Shown: positions 24,709 to 33,698 of the stretch, one piece after another
Position numbering within the stretch: position 1 is the first letter of the stretch
Layout of the letters: each line of letters opens with the position of its first letter
Assembly (NCBI RefSeq): GCF_003058325.1
Contig: NZ_CP028843.1
Coordinates: forward strand, 4,376,001-4,440,000
Reading direction: 5' to 3'
Length of the DNA stretch: 64,000 nucleotides
Source: Methylobacterium currus
Lineage (GTDB): Bacteria; Pseudomonadota; Alphaproteobacteria; Rhizobiales; Beijerinckiaceae
Position numbers and translations under genes: made by a program
The notes under the pieces: generated by a model
Databases searched by the model: none
Told to the model about the DNA's origin: nothing
Seen by the model: the letters and a program-made list of their open reading frames with translations, nothing else

Positions 24709-24867
24709 GACGGAGTCTTCCCGAGGATCCGATCCCGTACCATGGCGGATCGGCGCCCGGAGTCCAGGCCCCGCGCGGCAACGCTGGGTTTCGAGACGGG
24801 GCGATTGATCCGCGCCGGTATCTGGGGCCTGTGGTGGACGGCTCGAACCCGTTTCCCGGAGGCCTGG

Positions 24868-25545
24868 ATGATCACGTTCTACTTCAACGGCTCGCCCAAC
24901 CCGACCAAGGTCGCGCTCTTCCTGGAGGAGGCGGGGCTGCCTTACGAGCCGGTGGCCGTCGATACCCGCAAGGGCGAGCAATTCGCGCCTGACTTCCTCA
25001 AGCTCAACCCGAACGGCAAGGTGCCGGTGATCGTCGACGACGGCACGGTGGTGTTCGATTCGAACGCGATCCTGCTCTACCTCGCCGACAAGACCGGCCG
25101 CTTCTCAGCCCCTGCACATGAGCGCGGCGCGCTCCTGTCCTGGCTGATGTTCGTGGCGACCGGCATCGGGCCGTTCTCCGGCCAGGCGGTGCATTTCCGC
25201 CATTTCGCCCCCGAGAAAGTCGCATACGCCAACGACCGCTACCAGTTCGAGGTGAAGCGCCATTACGGCGTGCTCGAGCGGCACCTCGCCGGGCGCGAGT
25301 GGATGGTGGGCGACGCCTACGGGATCGTCGACATGGCGGTCTGGGGCTGGGCCCGGATGCTGCCCTTCGTGCTGGGCGAGGGGGCCTTCGACGCCTTCCC
25401 GAACCTGAAGCGCCACACCGACGCGATCGCGTCGCGTCCCGCTGCCGCCAAGGCCATCGCGTTGAAGGACCGCTTCCCCTTCAAGGCCGAGATGGATGCC
25501 GAGGCGCGCGGTCACATGTTCAAGCATCTGACGCCGGTGGCGTGA
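24868..25545 (+). CDS. Glutathione S-transferase family protein, YfcG-like
   Basis: A 225-residue cytoplasmic protein with the thioredoxin-like N-terminal domain (ITFYFNGSPNPTKVALFLEE, then NPNGKVPVIVDDGTVVFDSNAIL) and the all-helical C-terminal domain (IVDMAVWGWARML). The SPNPTK active-site segment and overall spacing resemble the Nu-class/YfcG disulfide-bond oxidoreductases. CCCGGAGG lies 5 bases before the ATG. It is divergent from modB; only about 160 bases separate them. Confidence 0.9.
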   Translation: MITFYFNGSPNPTKVALFLEEAGLPYEPVAVDTRKGEQFAPDFLKLNPNGKVPVIVDDGTVVFDSNAILLYLADKTGRFSAPAHERGALLSWLMFVATGIGPFSGQAVHFRHFAPEKVAYANDRYQFEVKRHYGVLERHLAGREWMVGDAYGIVDMAVWGWARMLPFVLGEGAFDAFPNLKRHTDAIASRPAAAKAIALKDRFPFKAEMDAEARGHMFKHLTPVA

Positions 25546-25598
25546 GAGCCGAGAAGAACGAGAGAAATTTCCGCAACCGGTCCCGCTTCACCGTGTCG

Positions 25599-25630
25599 TC
25601 CCGGGGCTCGCCGACGGCGAGAGCCCGGGA
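25599..25630. repeat. REP-like palindrome downstream of the GST gene
   Basis: TCCCGGGGCTCGCCG and CGGCGAGAGCCCGGGA pair across a 1-base gap with one bulge. The CCCGGGAT core is shared with the elements at 13938 and 42837. It sits between two plus-strand genes and may terminate the GST transcript. Confidence 0.65.
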
Positions 25631-25772
25631 TCAAGAAGCGCAGGGCATGCAGACAAGCCGAGATGCGTCCCGCTCGATTCGGTGCGACCTGTGTTTCCGG
25701 AATCCGGACTCCGTCTTCGCGGCCCCGGACTGACATGTGAGTGTGAAACCGGTCGAGGGAGGAGGAGACGCC

Positions 25773-26537
25773 ATGAAATCGTTCGACAATCCGTTCAAGC
25801 GCGGCCTCGCCGAGGGGCGGCGGCTGGCGGGCCTGTGGATGACCACCGGCTCGCCCGGCATCACCGAGCTCGCCGCCGGCGCCGGCTTCGCCTGGATGCT
25901 GATCGACATGGAGCATTCGCCCAACGACCTGATCCAGGTCGTCGACCACCTGCGGGCGGCCGAGGGCGGCACCGCCGAGCCGGTGGTGCGGGTGCCGTGG
26001 AACGAGCCGGTCATGGTCAAGCGCCTGCTCGACCAGGGCGCCCGCTCGCTGATGTTCCCCTTCGTGCAGAGCGCCGAGGAGGCGCGCCGGGCGGTCGCGG
26101 CGACGCGCTATCCGCCGCACGGCATCCGGGGCTTCGCCGGCACCTCCCGGGCCACCGGCTACGGCCTGCGGCCGGATTACCATGCCCGCTCGGGCGACGA
26201 GGTCTGCGTCGTGGTGCAGGTCGAGACCCTGGAGGCGCTGGAGGCCGCCGGCGAGATCGCCGCGGTCGAGGGTGTCGACGGCGTGTTCATCGGCCCGAAC
26301 GACCTCGCCGCCAGCATGGGCCATCTCGGCCAGCCCGGTGCGGCCCCGGTCCGCGAGGCGATCGCGGCGGCCCTGCCGCGGATCCGCCGTGCCGGCAAGG
26401 CCGCCGGCCTACTCAACTTCAGCGAGGCCGGCGCCAAGGCCGATTTCGAGGCCGGCTTCGGCTTCGTGGCGGTGGCCGGCGACGCCTTCCTGCTCGCCCG
26501 CGAGACGCAGCGGGTGGCGAAGCTCTTCGACACCTGA
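25773..26537 (+). CDS. HpcH/HpaI aldolase family protein
   Basis: A 254-residue class II pyruvate-type aldolase, of the same length as HpaI. Recognisable elements are FNPFKRGL-like NPFKRGLAEG (6-15), AAGAGFAWMLIDMEHSPNDL, the PVVRVPWNEPVMVKRLLDQGA arginine-containing strand in two parts, VVQVETLEALEAAGEIA (metal-binding Glu) and FIGPNDLAASMG (metal-binding Asp). GGGAGGAGG precedes the ATG at 25773; the earlier ATG at 25737 lacks a binding site and adds residues unlike the family. It likely cleaves 2-keto-3-deoxy or 4-hydroxy-2-oxo acids; substrate not determinable. Confidence 0.9.
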   Translation: MKSFDNPFKRGLAEGRRLAGLWMTTGSPGITELAAGAGFAWMLIDMEHSPNDLIQVVDHLRAAEGGTAEPVVRVPWNEPVMVKRLLDQGARSLMFPFVQSAEEARRAVAATRYPPHGIRGFAGTSRATGYGLRPDYHARSGDEVCVVVQVETLEALEAAGEIAAVEGVDGVFIGPNDLAASMGHLGQPGAAPVREAIAAALPRIRRAGKAAGLLNFSEAGAKADFEAGFGFVAVAGDAFLLARETQRVAKLFDT

Positions 26538-26560
26538 AACCCCGCTCCGGAGGAGAGCCG

Positions 26561-27178
26561 ATGGCCGATCTGTCGTTCCAGCACCGCTTCGAGCCCGCCG
26601 CCGATCCGGCGGCGGTGCCGCTCCTGCTCCTGCACGGCACCGGGGGCGACGAGAACGACCTCCTGCCCCTGGGCCGGGCGCTCTCGCCCGGGGCGGCCCT
26701 GCTCTCGCCCCGGGGCCAGGTGCTGGAGGGCGGCGCCCCGCGCTTCTTCCGCCGTCTCGCCGAGGGCGTGTTCGACGAGGCCGACCTGATGCGCCGGGCC
26801 GGCGACCTCGCCGGCTTCGTCGCGGCGGCGCGGGCGGAATACGGCATCGCCGCGCCCCTCGCCGTCGGTTTCTCGAACGGCGCCAACATCGCCGCCGCCC
26901 TGATGCTGCTGCATCCGGGCGTGCTCGCCGGCGCCGTGCTGCTGCGGGCGATGGTGCCGCTCGGCGAGCCGCCGGCCGGCCGCCTCTCGGGCGAGCCGGT
27001 GCTGATCCTGTCGGGCCGGATGGACCCGATCGTGCCCGCCGACAACGCCGCGCGCCTCGCCGCGATGCTCGGGCAGGCGGGCGCCGCCGTCACCCACGAA
27101 GTGCTGCCCGCCGGCCACGGCCTGTCGCAGGCGGATCTGGCGCGGGCCAAGACTTGGCTGACGGGAAGACCTGCCTGA
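26561..27178 (+). CDS. Alpha/beta hydrolase, carboxylesterase/phospholipase type
   Basis: A 205-residue hydrolase like YpfH/carboxylesterase 2. The triad is visible as Ser105 in GFSNG (103-107), Asp155 in SGRMDPIVP and His186 in PAGHGLS. LLLLHGTGGDENDLLPLGRA is the family's N-terminal motif. GGAGGAGAG lies directly upstream and the aldolase ends 23 bases earlier, so the two are co-transcribed. A 17-bp tandem repeat begins within its last codons and runs past the stop. Confidence 0.88.
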   Translation: MADLSFQHRFEPAADPAAVPLLLLHGTGGDENDLLPLGRALSPGAALLSPRGQVLEGGAPRFFRRLAEGVFDEADLMRRAGDLAGFVAAARAEYGIAAPLAVGFSNGANIAAALMLLHPGVLAGAVLLRAMVPLGEPPAGRLSGEPVLILSGRMDPIVPADNAARLAAMLGQAGAAVTHEVLPAGHGLSQADLARAKTWLTGRPA

Positions 27179-27217
27179 CGGGAGGACCTGCCTGCTGGGA
27201 AGACCTGCCTGACGGGG
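27160..27217 (+). repeat. 17-bp tandem repeat across the hydrolase stop codon
   Basis: Units of GACGGGAAGACCTGCCT at 27160-27176, 27177-27193 and 27194-27210, plus a partial copy to 27217, with one to three differences each. The stop TGA (27176-27178) is built from the repeat junction. As 17 is not a multiple of three, copy-number change would alter the C-terminus. Confidence 0.8.
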
Positions 27218-27356
27218 TGGCGGAGCGGGAGCCGTCGGGGGTGGAGCAGATTCCGGCGTGAGCGCCGGCCCGTCCTCGATCGTCGCGAGGCCGCTCGTCC
27301 GAGACCGGCGGCGGCCTGCCTCCGGTCGTCGCACGATCCCGTGTGCCAGACGAGGA

Positions 27357-27378
27357 GGGGGCGCCGCGCGGCGCCCCC
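27357..27378. terminator. Hairpin between convergent hydrolase and bamE
   Basis: GGGGGCGCC (27357-27365) and GGCGCCCCC (27370-27378) form a perfect 9-bp stem with a GCGC loop, 8 bases from the bamE stop. It probably ends both convergent transcripts, although no T run is present. Confidence 0.55.
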
Positions 27379-27385
27379 GCACCCC

Positions 27386-27850
27386 TTACCGCGCGTTGCC
27401 GAACGGCTCGAACTTGGTCAGGCCGCGCATCAGCTGGCCGAGGAAGGCCTGCTCGCCGCCGCTGGTCGGCGTGGTGCGGGAAATGAAGTCGAACACCTTG
27501 CCGTCCTGCTCGCCGTAGAGCGCCACGCGCTCGACCTTGAAGCCGGCATTGAAGTAGACCGCGAGGACGCGCTGGTCCCTCGGGCGCTCGCCCATGAACA
27601 TCACGGTGCGCTGGGTGTTCTGGCTGATGTAGTACCAGGACTTGTTGCCGACCGTGGAGACGGTGGTGGGCGTGCCGAGGAGCTGCAGCACCTGCTCGGC
27701 GCTGGCGCCGGGCCGCACCTGGGCGACGGCGGCATCGTCGATGATGTAGCCGTGCCGGAACTCTTCGCCGATCACGCAGCCCGCGGCCGACAGACCGATC
27801 AGGCCGGCCGCGGCGAGGCGGAGGAGCGACGGTGTGAAGCGGCGCGGCAT
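27386..27850 (-). CDS. bamE: Outer-membrane assembly lipoprotein BamE
   Basis: A 154-residue outer-membrane lipoprotein of the SmpA/OmlA (BamE) family, a part of the beta-barrel assembly machine. The lipobox is SAAGC (Cys25). The domain holds RHGYIIDDAAVAQVRPGASA, QVLQLLGTPTTVSTVGNKSWYYIS in two parts and VAVYFN-like LAVYFNAGFKVERVALYG. Starts further upstream exist, but MPRRF at 27850 gives a proper lipoprotein signal. It lies divergent from the CBP3 gene, as in other Rhizobiales. Confidence 0.93.
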   Translation of the reverse strand: MPRRFTPSLLRLAAAGLIGLSAAGCVIGEEFRHGYIIDDAAVAQVRPGASAEQVLQLLGTPTTVSTVGNKSWYYISQNTQRTVMFMGERPRDQRVLAVYFNAGFKVERVALYGEQDGKVFDFISRTTPTSGGEQAFLGQLMRGLTKFEPFGNAR

Positions 27851-28051
27851 CGAGACCTCGGGAAACAGGTGCGGGACAGTGTGTCGGCCGGCCGGACGGC
27901 GGCCTTGCGCAAGAAGCGACCGTTGCCGTACCCCGGGGTTGTGGCGTTGGCAAGGCACGGCCAAGCTTCGTCGACGGATGTTCGGACCCGGATAGGAAGC
28001 CCCGGCGCATTGGCGGCGCCGGGCGATGCGGAAGGCGAAGAGACCTCAACG

Positions 28052-28600
28052 ATGATTCGAAACCCCTTCCGCCGCGAGGATGCCCGCCGGCGCGCCATCG
28101 AGGCGCTGCATATCCGCATCAATGCGGCGGCCCGGGTGCCGGCGCTCTACCTCGCCCTCGGCGTGCCCGACACGGTGGAGGGACGGTTCGAGGCCCTGTG
28201 CCTGCACGTCGTGCTGGTACTGCGCCACCTGCGCCGCCTCCCGGCCCCGGCGGCGGACGTCGCCCAGGACCTCGTCAACTCGGTGTTCGAGCAGCTCGAT
28301 TCGTCCCTGCGCGAGCTCGGCGTCGGCGACATGGGCGTGTCGAAGCGGATGAAGAAGCTGGCCCAGGCCTTCTACGGCCGCGCGAGCGCCTACGACGCCG
28401 CCCTCGATGCCGGCGACCGCGACGGGCTCGAGGCGACGCTCGCCCGCAACGTCCTGGCCCGCGAGGAGCCCGAGGCGGCGCGCGGCCTCGCGGCCTATGT
28501 GGCGGCAGCGGACGCCGCCCTCGCCGCGACCGACCTCGACGCCCTGATGGCGGGTCCGGTCCTGCCGGATCCTGCGGGCTTCGCCGCCGGCCCGGCCTGA
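28052..28600 (+). CDS. Ubiquinol-cytochrome c chaperone (CBP3-like)
   Basis: A 182-residue member of the Ubiq_cyt_C_chap family, related to the mitochondrial CBP3 assembly factor for cytochrome b. RIEALHIRI-like AIEALHIRINAAARVPALYL, GRFEALCLHVVLVLRHL and DLGV-like ELGVGDMGVSKRMKKLAQAF, YGRASAYDAAL are its hallmarks. It is expected to be cytoplasmic and to act on the bc1 complex. The neighbours bamE and yceD are its usual companions in Rhizobiales. Confidence 0.9.
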   Translation: MIRNPFRREDARRRAIEALHIRINAAARVPALYLALGVPDTVEGRFEALCLHVVLVLRHLRRLPAPAADVAQDLVNSVFEQLDSSLRELGVGDMGVSKRMKKLAQAFYGRASAYDAALDAGDRDGLEATLARNVLAREEPEAARGLAAYVAAADAALAATDLDALMAGPVLPDPAGFAAGPA

Positions 28601-28816
28601 GAACCGACAGGCCCTACCGGAGGAGAAGCCCGTCCACACGAGACTTGCTTGCACGGCAGAAACCCTTGCACCGGGGCGGGGCGCGACGCATCTCCGGCTG
28701 ATCCGGAGCCGGAAGGTGATCGGGCCCGCCCGTGCGCGCGAGCGCCCCTTATCTGCTGCCGCGCCCGTCCCCGCTCACCCCCGGGATCCGGATCAGGATC
28801 CGAGAAGGAGCCCTTG

Positions 28817-29338
28817 ATGACCCCCGACAGCGTCGGCCCGTTCTCCCGCCCGATCCTGGTCGAGCGCACCCTGAAGACCGGCCAGCCCGTCACCGTCGAG
28901 GCCAACGCGGAGGAGCGCGCCGCCCTCGCCCGCGATTTCGGCCTGCCGGGGATCGCGCGGCTCACCGGCACCTTCCGGCTCTCGGGCTCGCTGCACCGGC
29001 TCCAGGTCACCGGCACGGTCGAGGCGGCGCTGACCCAGACCTGCGTCGTCACCCTCGAGCCGTTCGACGGCACGGTCTCGGAGGAGGTCGACGTCGACTT
29101 CGCCGACCAGGACGCCTTCGCGGGCACGCCGGCCGAGGATGCCGACATCCCCGACCCGATCGTCAACGGCCGGATCGACCTCGGCAGCCTGACCGCCGAG
29201 TTCCTGGCGCTCGGCCTCGATCCCTACCCGCGAAAAGACGGCGTCGCCTTCGAGACGCCGGCGGCCGAGGCGGAGGAGACGCCCTTCGCGGCGCTCCAGG
29301 GCCTCAAGGGCCAGGGGACCGAGGGCGGGGGCGGCTGA
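28817..29338 (+). CDS. YceD family protein (DUF177)
   Basis: A 173-residue DUF177/YceD protein. Visible are FSRPILVERTL at the N-terminus, a beta-rich middle (GTFRLSGSLHRLQVTGTVEA, then LTQTCVVTLEPFDGTVSEEV) and an acidic tail with PIVNGRIDLGSLTAEFLALGL and DPYPRKDGV. In many bacteria it precedes rpmF-plsX and plays a role in 23S rRNA maturation. Here plsX follows after 129 bases with no rpmF between. AGAAGGAG lies before the ATG. The 216 bases upstream hold no gene I can support. Confidence 0.88.
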   Translation: MTPDSVGPFSRPILVERTLKTGQPVTVEANAEERAALARDFGLPGIARLTGTFRLSGSLHRLQVTGTVEAALTQTCVVTLEPFDGTVSEEVDVDFADQDAFAGTPAEDADIPDPIVNGRIDLGSLTAEFLALGLDPYPRKDGVAFETPAAEAEETPFAALQGLKGQGTEGGGG

Positions 29339-29467
29339 CGACGGCCGCACCACGAAAAGACTTCAGAATTCGTTTGCGGCCCGGCGCCGGGTCGCTATTT
29401 TCCGCCGCGCCGCGGACCCGCTTGTTCGCGCGTCCCCGGCGGATCCGAGAGGCTGTTCGACACCCCC

Positions 29468-30502
29468 ATGTCCCAGAGAGTGCGCATCTCGCTCGACGCG
29501 ATGGGCGGCGATCACGGCCCCTCGACGGTCGTGCCCGGTGCGGGGCTCGCCCGCGAGCGCCACCCCGAGACGACCTTCCTGATGTTCGGCGACGAGGCGG
29601 TGCTCACTCCCCTGGTCGCGGCCGAGCCGCGCCTGAAGGGTGCGGTCGAGATCCGCCACACCACCGTGGCGGTCGCCATGGACGAGAAGCCGAGCCAGGC
29701 GGTGCGCGCCGGCCGCGGCAAGTCGTCGATGTGGAAGGCGATCCAGGCGGTGCGCGACGGGGAGGCGGATGCCGCGGTCTCCGCCGGCAATACCGGCGCC
29801 CTGATGGCGATGTCGAAGATCTGCCTCAAGACGATGTCGCATATCGAGCGGCCGGCCATCGCCTGCCTGTGGCCCACCGTGCGCGGCGAGAGCGTGGTGC
29901 TGGATGTCGGCGCCACCATCGGCACCGATGCCAACCACCTCGTCGACATGGCGGTGATGGGCGCCGCGATGGCCCGCATCGTGTTCGACCTCGACCGGCC
30001 GACGGTGGGGCTCCTCAATGTCGGCACCGAGGAGATGAAGGGCAACGAGGCGGTCAAGGAAGCGGCGCGCATGCTGCGCGAGGCCGACCTGCCGGGGCTC
30101 GCCTATCACGGCTTCGTCGAGGGCACCGATCTCGGCCGCGGCACCGTCGACGTGGTGGTGACCGAAGGCTTCACCGGCAACATCGCGCTCAAGACCGCCG
30201 AGGGAACCGCCAAGCAGATCGCCGCGTACCTGAAAGGTGCGATGGGCCGGACCCTGATGGCGAAGATCGGCTACCTGTTTGCCCGCGGCGCCTTCCGGGC
30301 GCTGCGCGAGAAGATGAACCCGAGCCGGGCCAATGGCGGCGTGTTCCTCGGCCTCGAGGGCATCGTCATCAAGAGCCACGGCGCCGCCGACGCCGAGGGC
30401 TTCGCCAGCGCCATCGACATCGCCCACGACATGGCCCGCCACGACCTGATGCGGACGATCCGGGAGCGCCTCGACGCGACGCCGGCCCAGGCTTCGGCGT
30501 GA
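29468..30502 (+). CDS. plsX: Phosphate acyltransferase PlsX
   Basis: A 344-residue enzyme that converts acyl-ACP and phosphate to acyl-phosphate, the first step of the PlsX/PlsY phospholipid pathway. The start [20 protein letters not shown] is diagnostic, as are [46 protein letters not shown] and [13 protein letters not shown]. It is peripheral to the inner membrane. fabH starts 10 bases after its stop, so the two are one operon. Confidence 0.97.
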   Translation: MSQRVRISLDAMGGDHGPSTVVPGAGLARERHPETTFLMFGDEAVLTPLVAAEPRLKGAVEIRHTTVAVAMDEKPSQAVRAGRGKSSMWKAIQAVRDGEADAAVSAGNTGALMAMSKICLKTMSHIERPAIACLWPTVRGESVVLDVGATIGTDANHLVDMAVMGAAMARIVFDLDRPTVGLLNVGTEEMKGNEAVKEAARMLREADLPGLAYHGFVEGTDLGRGTVDVVVTEGFTGNIALKTAEGTAKQIAAYLKGAMGRTLMAKIGYLFARGAFRALREKMNPSRANGGVFLGLEGIVIKSHGAADAEGFASAIDIAHDMARHDLMRTIRERLDATPAQASA

Positions 30503-30512
30503 GGAGGAGATC

Positions 30513-31490
30513 ATGACCCGCCTTCGCTCGGTGGTGCGGGGCTGCGGCTCCTACCTGCCGCGGACCGTCGTCACCAACGACGACCTCGCCGCCCGGGTCG
30601 AGACCTCGGACGAGTGGATCGTCCAGCGCACCGGCATCCGCCAGCGCCACATCGCCGAGCCCGACGAGACCACCTCGGTGCTGGGCATCAAGGCGGCCGA
30701 GAACGCCTTGCGCGACGCCGATATCGACCCGTCGACGATCGACCTCGTGATCTGCGCCACCTCGACGCCGGACCACACCTTCCCGTCGACCGCGACGCAG
30801 ATCCAGGCCGGGCTCGGCATCCATGCCGGCGCCGCCTTCGATCTCCAGGCGGTCTGCGCCGGCTTCGTCTACGCGGTCGCCACCGCCGACAAGTTCCTGG
30901 CCACCGGCGCCGCCACCCGCGCCCTGGTGGTCGGCGCCGAGACCTTTTCGCGGCTGCTCGACTGGGAGGACCGCACCACCTGCGTGCTGTTCGGCGACGG
31001 CGCCGGCGCCCTGGTGCTGGAGGCGCAAGCGGGCGAGGGCCATTCCGGCGATCGCGGCGTGCTGACGAGCCAGCTCCGGTCCGACGGGCGGCATCGGGAA
31101 AAGCTCTACGTCGATGGCGGGCCCGGCTCGACCGGGACGACCGGCAAGCTGCGCATGGTCGGCAAGGAGGTCTTCCGCTTCGCCGTCGGCTCGGTCACCG
31201 ACGTGATCGCGCAGGCCTTCGAGGCTACCGGCACCACCGCCGACGACCTCGACTGGTTCGTGCCGCACCAGGCCAACCGGCGCATCATCGAGGCCTCGGC
31301 CGACAAGCTCGGCATCGCCCGCGAGAAGGTGGTGCTGACGGTCGACCGCCACGGCAACACCTCGGCGGCCTCGATCCCGCTGGCGCTGGACGCCGCCTGC
31401 CGCGACGGCCGGATCAAGCGCGGCGACCTCGTGATGATCGAGGCGATCGGCGGCGGCTTCACCTGGGGCAGCGCTCTGATCCGCTGGTAG
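30513..31490 (+). CDS. fabH: 3-oxoacyl-ACP synthase III FabH
   Basis: A 325-residue initiating condensing enzyme of type II fatty-acid synthesis (acetyl-CoA plus malonyl-ACP). The catalytic triad is Cys115 ([11 protein letters not shown]), His252 ([10 protein letters not shown]) and Asn282 ([10 protein letters not shown]). [16 protein letters not shown] and [11 protein letters not shown] are further family motifs. The length is standard. GGAGGAGATC precedes the ATG. Its coupling to plsX links fatty-acid initiation with phospholipid formation. Confidence 0.97.
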   Translation: MTRLRSVVRGCGSYLPRTVVTNDDLAARVETSDEWIVQRTGIRQRHIAEPDETTSVLGIKAAENALRDADIDPSTIDLVICATSTPDHTFPSTATQIQAGLGIHAGAAFDLQAVCAGFVYAVATADKFLATGAATRALVVGAETFSRLLDWEDRTTCVLFGDGAGALVLEAQAGEGHSGDRGVLTSQLRSDGRHREKLYVDGGPGSTGTTGKLRMVGKEVFRFAVGSVTDVIAQAFEATGTTADDLDWFVPHQANRRIIEASADKLGIAREKVVLTVDRHGNTSAASIPLALDAACRDGRIKRGDLVMIEAIGGGFTWGSALIRW

Positions 31491-31525
31491 ACCCATTCAA
31501 TCCCGGGAACCCGCCCGGCGCCCGG

Positions 31526-31554
31526 TTGACCCGGCGCGCAACGCCGATTAGCGT
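31526..31554 (+). promoter_or_regulatory. Sigma-70-like promoter before ihfA
   Basis: TTGACC (31526-31531), a 17-base spacer and TAGCGT (31549-31554) match -35/-10 spacing with a good -35. It lies 56 bases before the ihfA ATG and would let ihfA be transcribed independently of plsX-fabH. The -10 is only partly matched. Confidence 0.45.
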
Positions 31555-31609
31555 GCGCGATCATAGACATACGTTATTTTCGCGAATCAGCCGCCGGGGG
31601 AGCAGCACG

Positions 31610-31927
31610 ATGGCAGGCAAGACGGTCACGCGGGCCGATCTGAGCGAGGCCGTCTACCAGCGGGTCGGCCTGTCGCGGACGGAATCCGCCGCCCTGGTGG
31701 AGACCGTGCTGTCGGAGATCTGCGGCTGCCTCTCCTCCGGCGAGACCGTGAAGCTGTCCTCCTTCGGCTCCTTCGTGGTGCGCGACAAGGGCAAGCGGGT
31801 CGGACGGAACCCGAAGACCGGCGTTGAGGTGGCGATCGAGCCGCGCCGGGTGATGGTGTTCAAGCCCTCGAACGTCCTCAAGGCCCGGATCAACGGCGAC
31901 GCCGCCCCGGACGACGACGACAGCTGA
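31610..31927 (+). CDS. ihfA: Integration host factor alpha subunit
   Basis: A 105-residue DNA-bending protein of the HU/IHF family. [18 protein letters not shown] starts the helical part, [20 protein letters not shown] leads into the DNA-binding arm, and RNPKTG is the arm tip motif that marks IHF-alpha. [16 protein letters not shown] closes the fold and an acidic DDDDS tail follows. It forms a heterodimer with IhfB, encoded elsewhere. GGGGGAGCA lies 5 bases before the ATG. A merR-type gene follows, the usual order. Confidence 0.95.
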   Translation: MAGKTVTRADLSEAVYQRVGLSRTESAALVETVLSEICGCLSSGETVKLSSFGSFVVRDKGKRVGRNPKTGVEVAIEPRRVMVFKPSNVLKARINGDAAPDDDDS

Positions 31928-31981
31928 GCCGCGGGTGAGACGCCTCCGCGCCGGCGCGCGGGCTGACGCAGGATCGGGCCG

Positions 31982-32500
31982 ATGACCGGGATGCCGATCG
32001 AGGACGAGGATGGATCCGAGCCCGGCGGGATCGACTCCCCCGGCCGCGCGATCCTGCCCGAGAAGGAGCCCGGCGCCTTCCGCACCATCAGCGAGGTTGC
32101 CGAGGACCTCGACCTGCCCCAGCACGTGCTGCGCTTCTGGGAGACGCGCTTCACCCAGGTGCGCCCGCTCAAGCGCGGCGGCAACCGTCGCTACTACCGC
32201 CCCGACGACGTCGACCTCCTGCGCGGCATCCGCCGCCTGCTTTACGGGCAGGGCTACACGATCCGGGGCGCCCAGCGGGTGCTGCGCGAGCGCGGCATGC
32301 GCTTCGTCCAGGCGGTCGGCCGCGGCGAGCAGGTCGCCCCCGCCTTCGTCGAATCCGACCACGAGCAGGAGCCCGAGACCGCCCCGCCGCCCCTCGGCCG
32401 GGCCGACCGGGCGAGCCTCACCGCCGTGCTGGACGAGCTGCGGGCGTGCCGGCGGGCCTTAGGGCGTCTGGCCCCGCCACGGCAGGAGACGGACGGCTGA
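31982..32500 (+). CDS. MerR family transcriptional regulator
   Basis: A 172-residue regulator with an N-terminal MerR winged helix ([20 protein letters not shown], then [35 protein letters not shown]), residues about 35-110. There are no clustered Cys residues in the C-terminal part, so a metal-sensing role is unlikely. This gene directly after ihfA is a conserved Rhizobiales neighbour. The ligand and targets are unknown. Confidence 0.9.
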   Translation: MTGMPIEDEDGSEPGGIDSPGRAILPEKEPGAFRTISEVAEDLDLPQHVLRFWETRFTQVRPLKRGGNRRYYRPDDVDLLRGIRRLLYGQGYTIRGAQRVLRERGMRFVQAVGRGEQVAPAFVESDHEQEPETAPPPLGRADRASLTAVLDELRACRRALGRLAPPRQETDG

Positions 32501-32571
32501 TCCGGAGCAGCCGGCGCAAAATATGCTTGCCCGACCGGAGAACCGCGGCTTCCACACCGCGTTACGCGCAC

Positions 32572-33018
32572 ATGGCCGAGCCCCGCCGCCACGTTTCCCC
32601 CACGACCGAGCTGATCGCGCGGCTGATGCGCGTCGTGCGCACCTGTCCGGAGGCGACCGCCGACGTGCTCGAACTGGTGCTGCTGGTGAGCCAGATCGAG
32701 GCCATCCCGGTGGTCGACCGTGATTATCGCGACGCCAAGCGGGTGATCGCGCGGCTGCGCCATCCGCTCTGGGACATGACGCCGGACCAGCGCGCGGTGC
32801 TGGGCCGGGCCGCCGACACGATCCGGGATGCCTGCCGCCTGCGCGAGAGCGATATCCCGGCCGACCCGATCGGGGATGCCGGCGAGCGGGCGCGGATCGA
32901 GCGCGGGCTCGCCTCGGCCCTTGCCGGCGAGTTCACGCCGGCCCAGATCGCCCGGGTGACCGGCGCCACCCTGGCGGTGCTGCAGGCTGCGGCCAGTGGC
33001 GAATCCGGAGGGGACTAG
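32572..33018 (+). CDS. Hypothetical alpha-helical protein
   Basis: A 148-residue cytoplasmic protein of unrecognised family. It is largely helical (TTELIARLMRVVRTCPEATA, DVLELVLLVSQIEAIPVVDR, DYRDAKRVIARLRH) with an Ala-rich C-terminal helix pair (GLASALAGEFTPAQIARVTGA). No signal peptide or known catalytic motif is visible. The next small gene begins 2 bases after its stop, so the pair is translationally linked. Confidence 0.65.
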   Translation: MAEPRRHVSPTTELIARLMRVVRTCPEATADVLELVLLVSQIEAIPVVDRDYRDAKRVIARLRHPLWDMTPDQRAVLGRAADTIRDACRLRESDIPADPIGDAGERARIERGLASALAGEFTPAQIARVTGATLAVLQAAASGESGGD

Positions 33019-33020
33019 AG

Positions 33021-33125
33021 ATGATCGGCGACTATCCGGTGGAAGGGCGGGGCTACTGGCTCTGGCTCGGCGGCGTGGCTCTGCTCGGGCTGTTCAACCT
33101 CTTCGTGATGCTGGTCCTGCATTAG
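33021..33125 (+). CDS. Small single-pass membrane protein, 34 residues
   Basis: ATG at 33021 with GGAGGGGA upstream and the previous stop TAG two bases before. The product is MIGDYPVEGRGYWLWLGGVA followed by LLGLFNLFVMLVLH: a short hydrophilic N-terminus and one membrane helix of about 22 residues. It is below the usual length cut-off of gene finders. Coupling to the upstream helical protein suggests a joint role; no function is known. Confidence 0.6.
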   Translation: MIGDYPVEGRGYWLWLGGVALLGLFNLFVMLVLH

Positions 33126-33221
33126 GACCGTTTCCGTCCCGGAACCCCCGCCCAGGGCCTCGACGGCGCCGGGAGCGCTCCCCACATCCGGCCGGCATCC
33201 CCTCGGAGAGCTTTGAGCCCC

Positions 33222-33698
33222 ATGACCAGCCCCTTCCGCCCGACCCTGGCGCTCGCCGTCCTGATGGCCGCCGGGCCCGTGCTGGCCGCCGGCCCTGCCT
33301 TGGCGCAGGCCGCCAAGGTGCGCGAGCACTCCGTCGCCTCCGGCAAGCAGGTCCGGCTCGTGATGGTGCCGAACCTGAAGAAGGATTGCTCGCTCGGCCC
33401 GCAGCCCGAGCTGAAGGTGACGAGCCCGCCCAAGAACGGTGCCCTGATCCAGCGCGCCGGCAAGGTGAAGACCCCGGCGACCTATCGCTGCCCGAACGCC
33501 GAGGCCAACGTCCAGGCCCTGTTCTACGAGAGCAAGGCCGGCTTCACCGGCACCGACGAGGTCACGGTGGAGATCAAGGGCACCGACGGCACCGTCAGCA
33601 CCCAGACCATCAAGCTGACGGTCGGGGCCGCGGGCAGCAAGGAAGGCCCGAAGGACGGGTCCAAGGACGGCGCGAAGAAGGATACCACCGACCTCTGA
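33222..33698 (+). CDS. Hypothetical exported protein
   Basis: A 158-residue protein with a clear Sec signal peptide (LALAVLMAAGPVLAAGPALA, cleavage near residue 29). The mature part looks like a single beta-sandwich domain: KVTSPPKNGALIQRAGKVKT, YRCPNAEANVQALFYESKAG, FTGTDEVTVEIKGTDG. Cys56 and Cys91 (in DCSLG and YRCPN) may form a disulfide. A Lys/Asp/Gly-rich repeat tail (KEGPKDGSKDGAKKD) ends the protein. It resembles an Ig-like/cadherin-like periplasmic domain, but I do not recognise the family. Confidence 0.7.
   Translation: MTSPFRPTLALAVLMAAGPVLAAGPALAQAAKVREHSVASGKQVRLVMVPNLKKDCSLGPQPELKVTSPPKNGALIQRAGKVKTPATYRCPNAEANVQALFYESKAGFTGTDEVTVEIKGTDGTVSTQTIKLTVGAAGSKEGPKDGSKDGAKKDTTDL

Noticed and set aside
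24709..24981. N-terminal extension of modB from ATG 24981
   Set aside because: The added 91 residues are unlike ModB and antisense to the GST gene and its promoter region.
28601..28816. Possible rpmF or tRNA between CBP3 and yceD
   Set aside because: No RpmF motif or tRNA fold is visible; the region has only a short hairpin CTCCGGC..CCGGAG.
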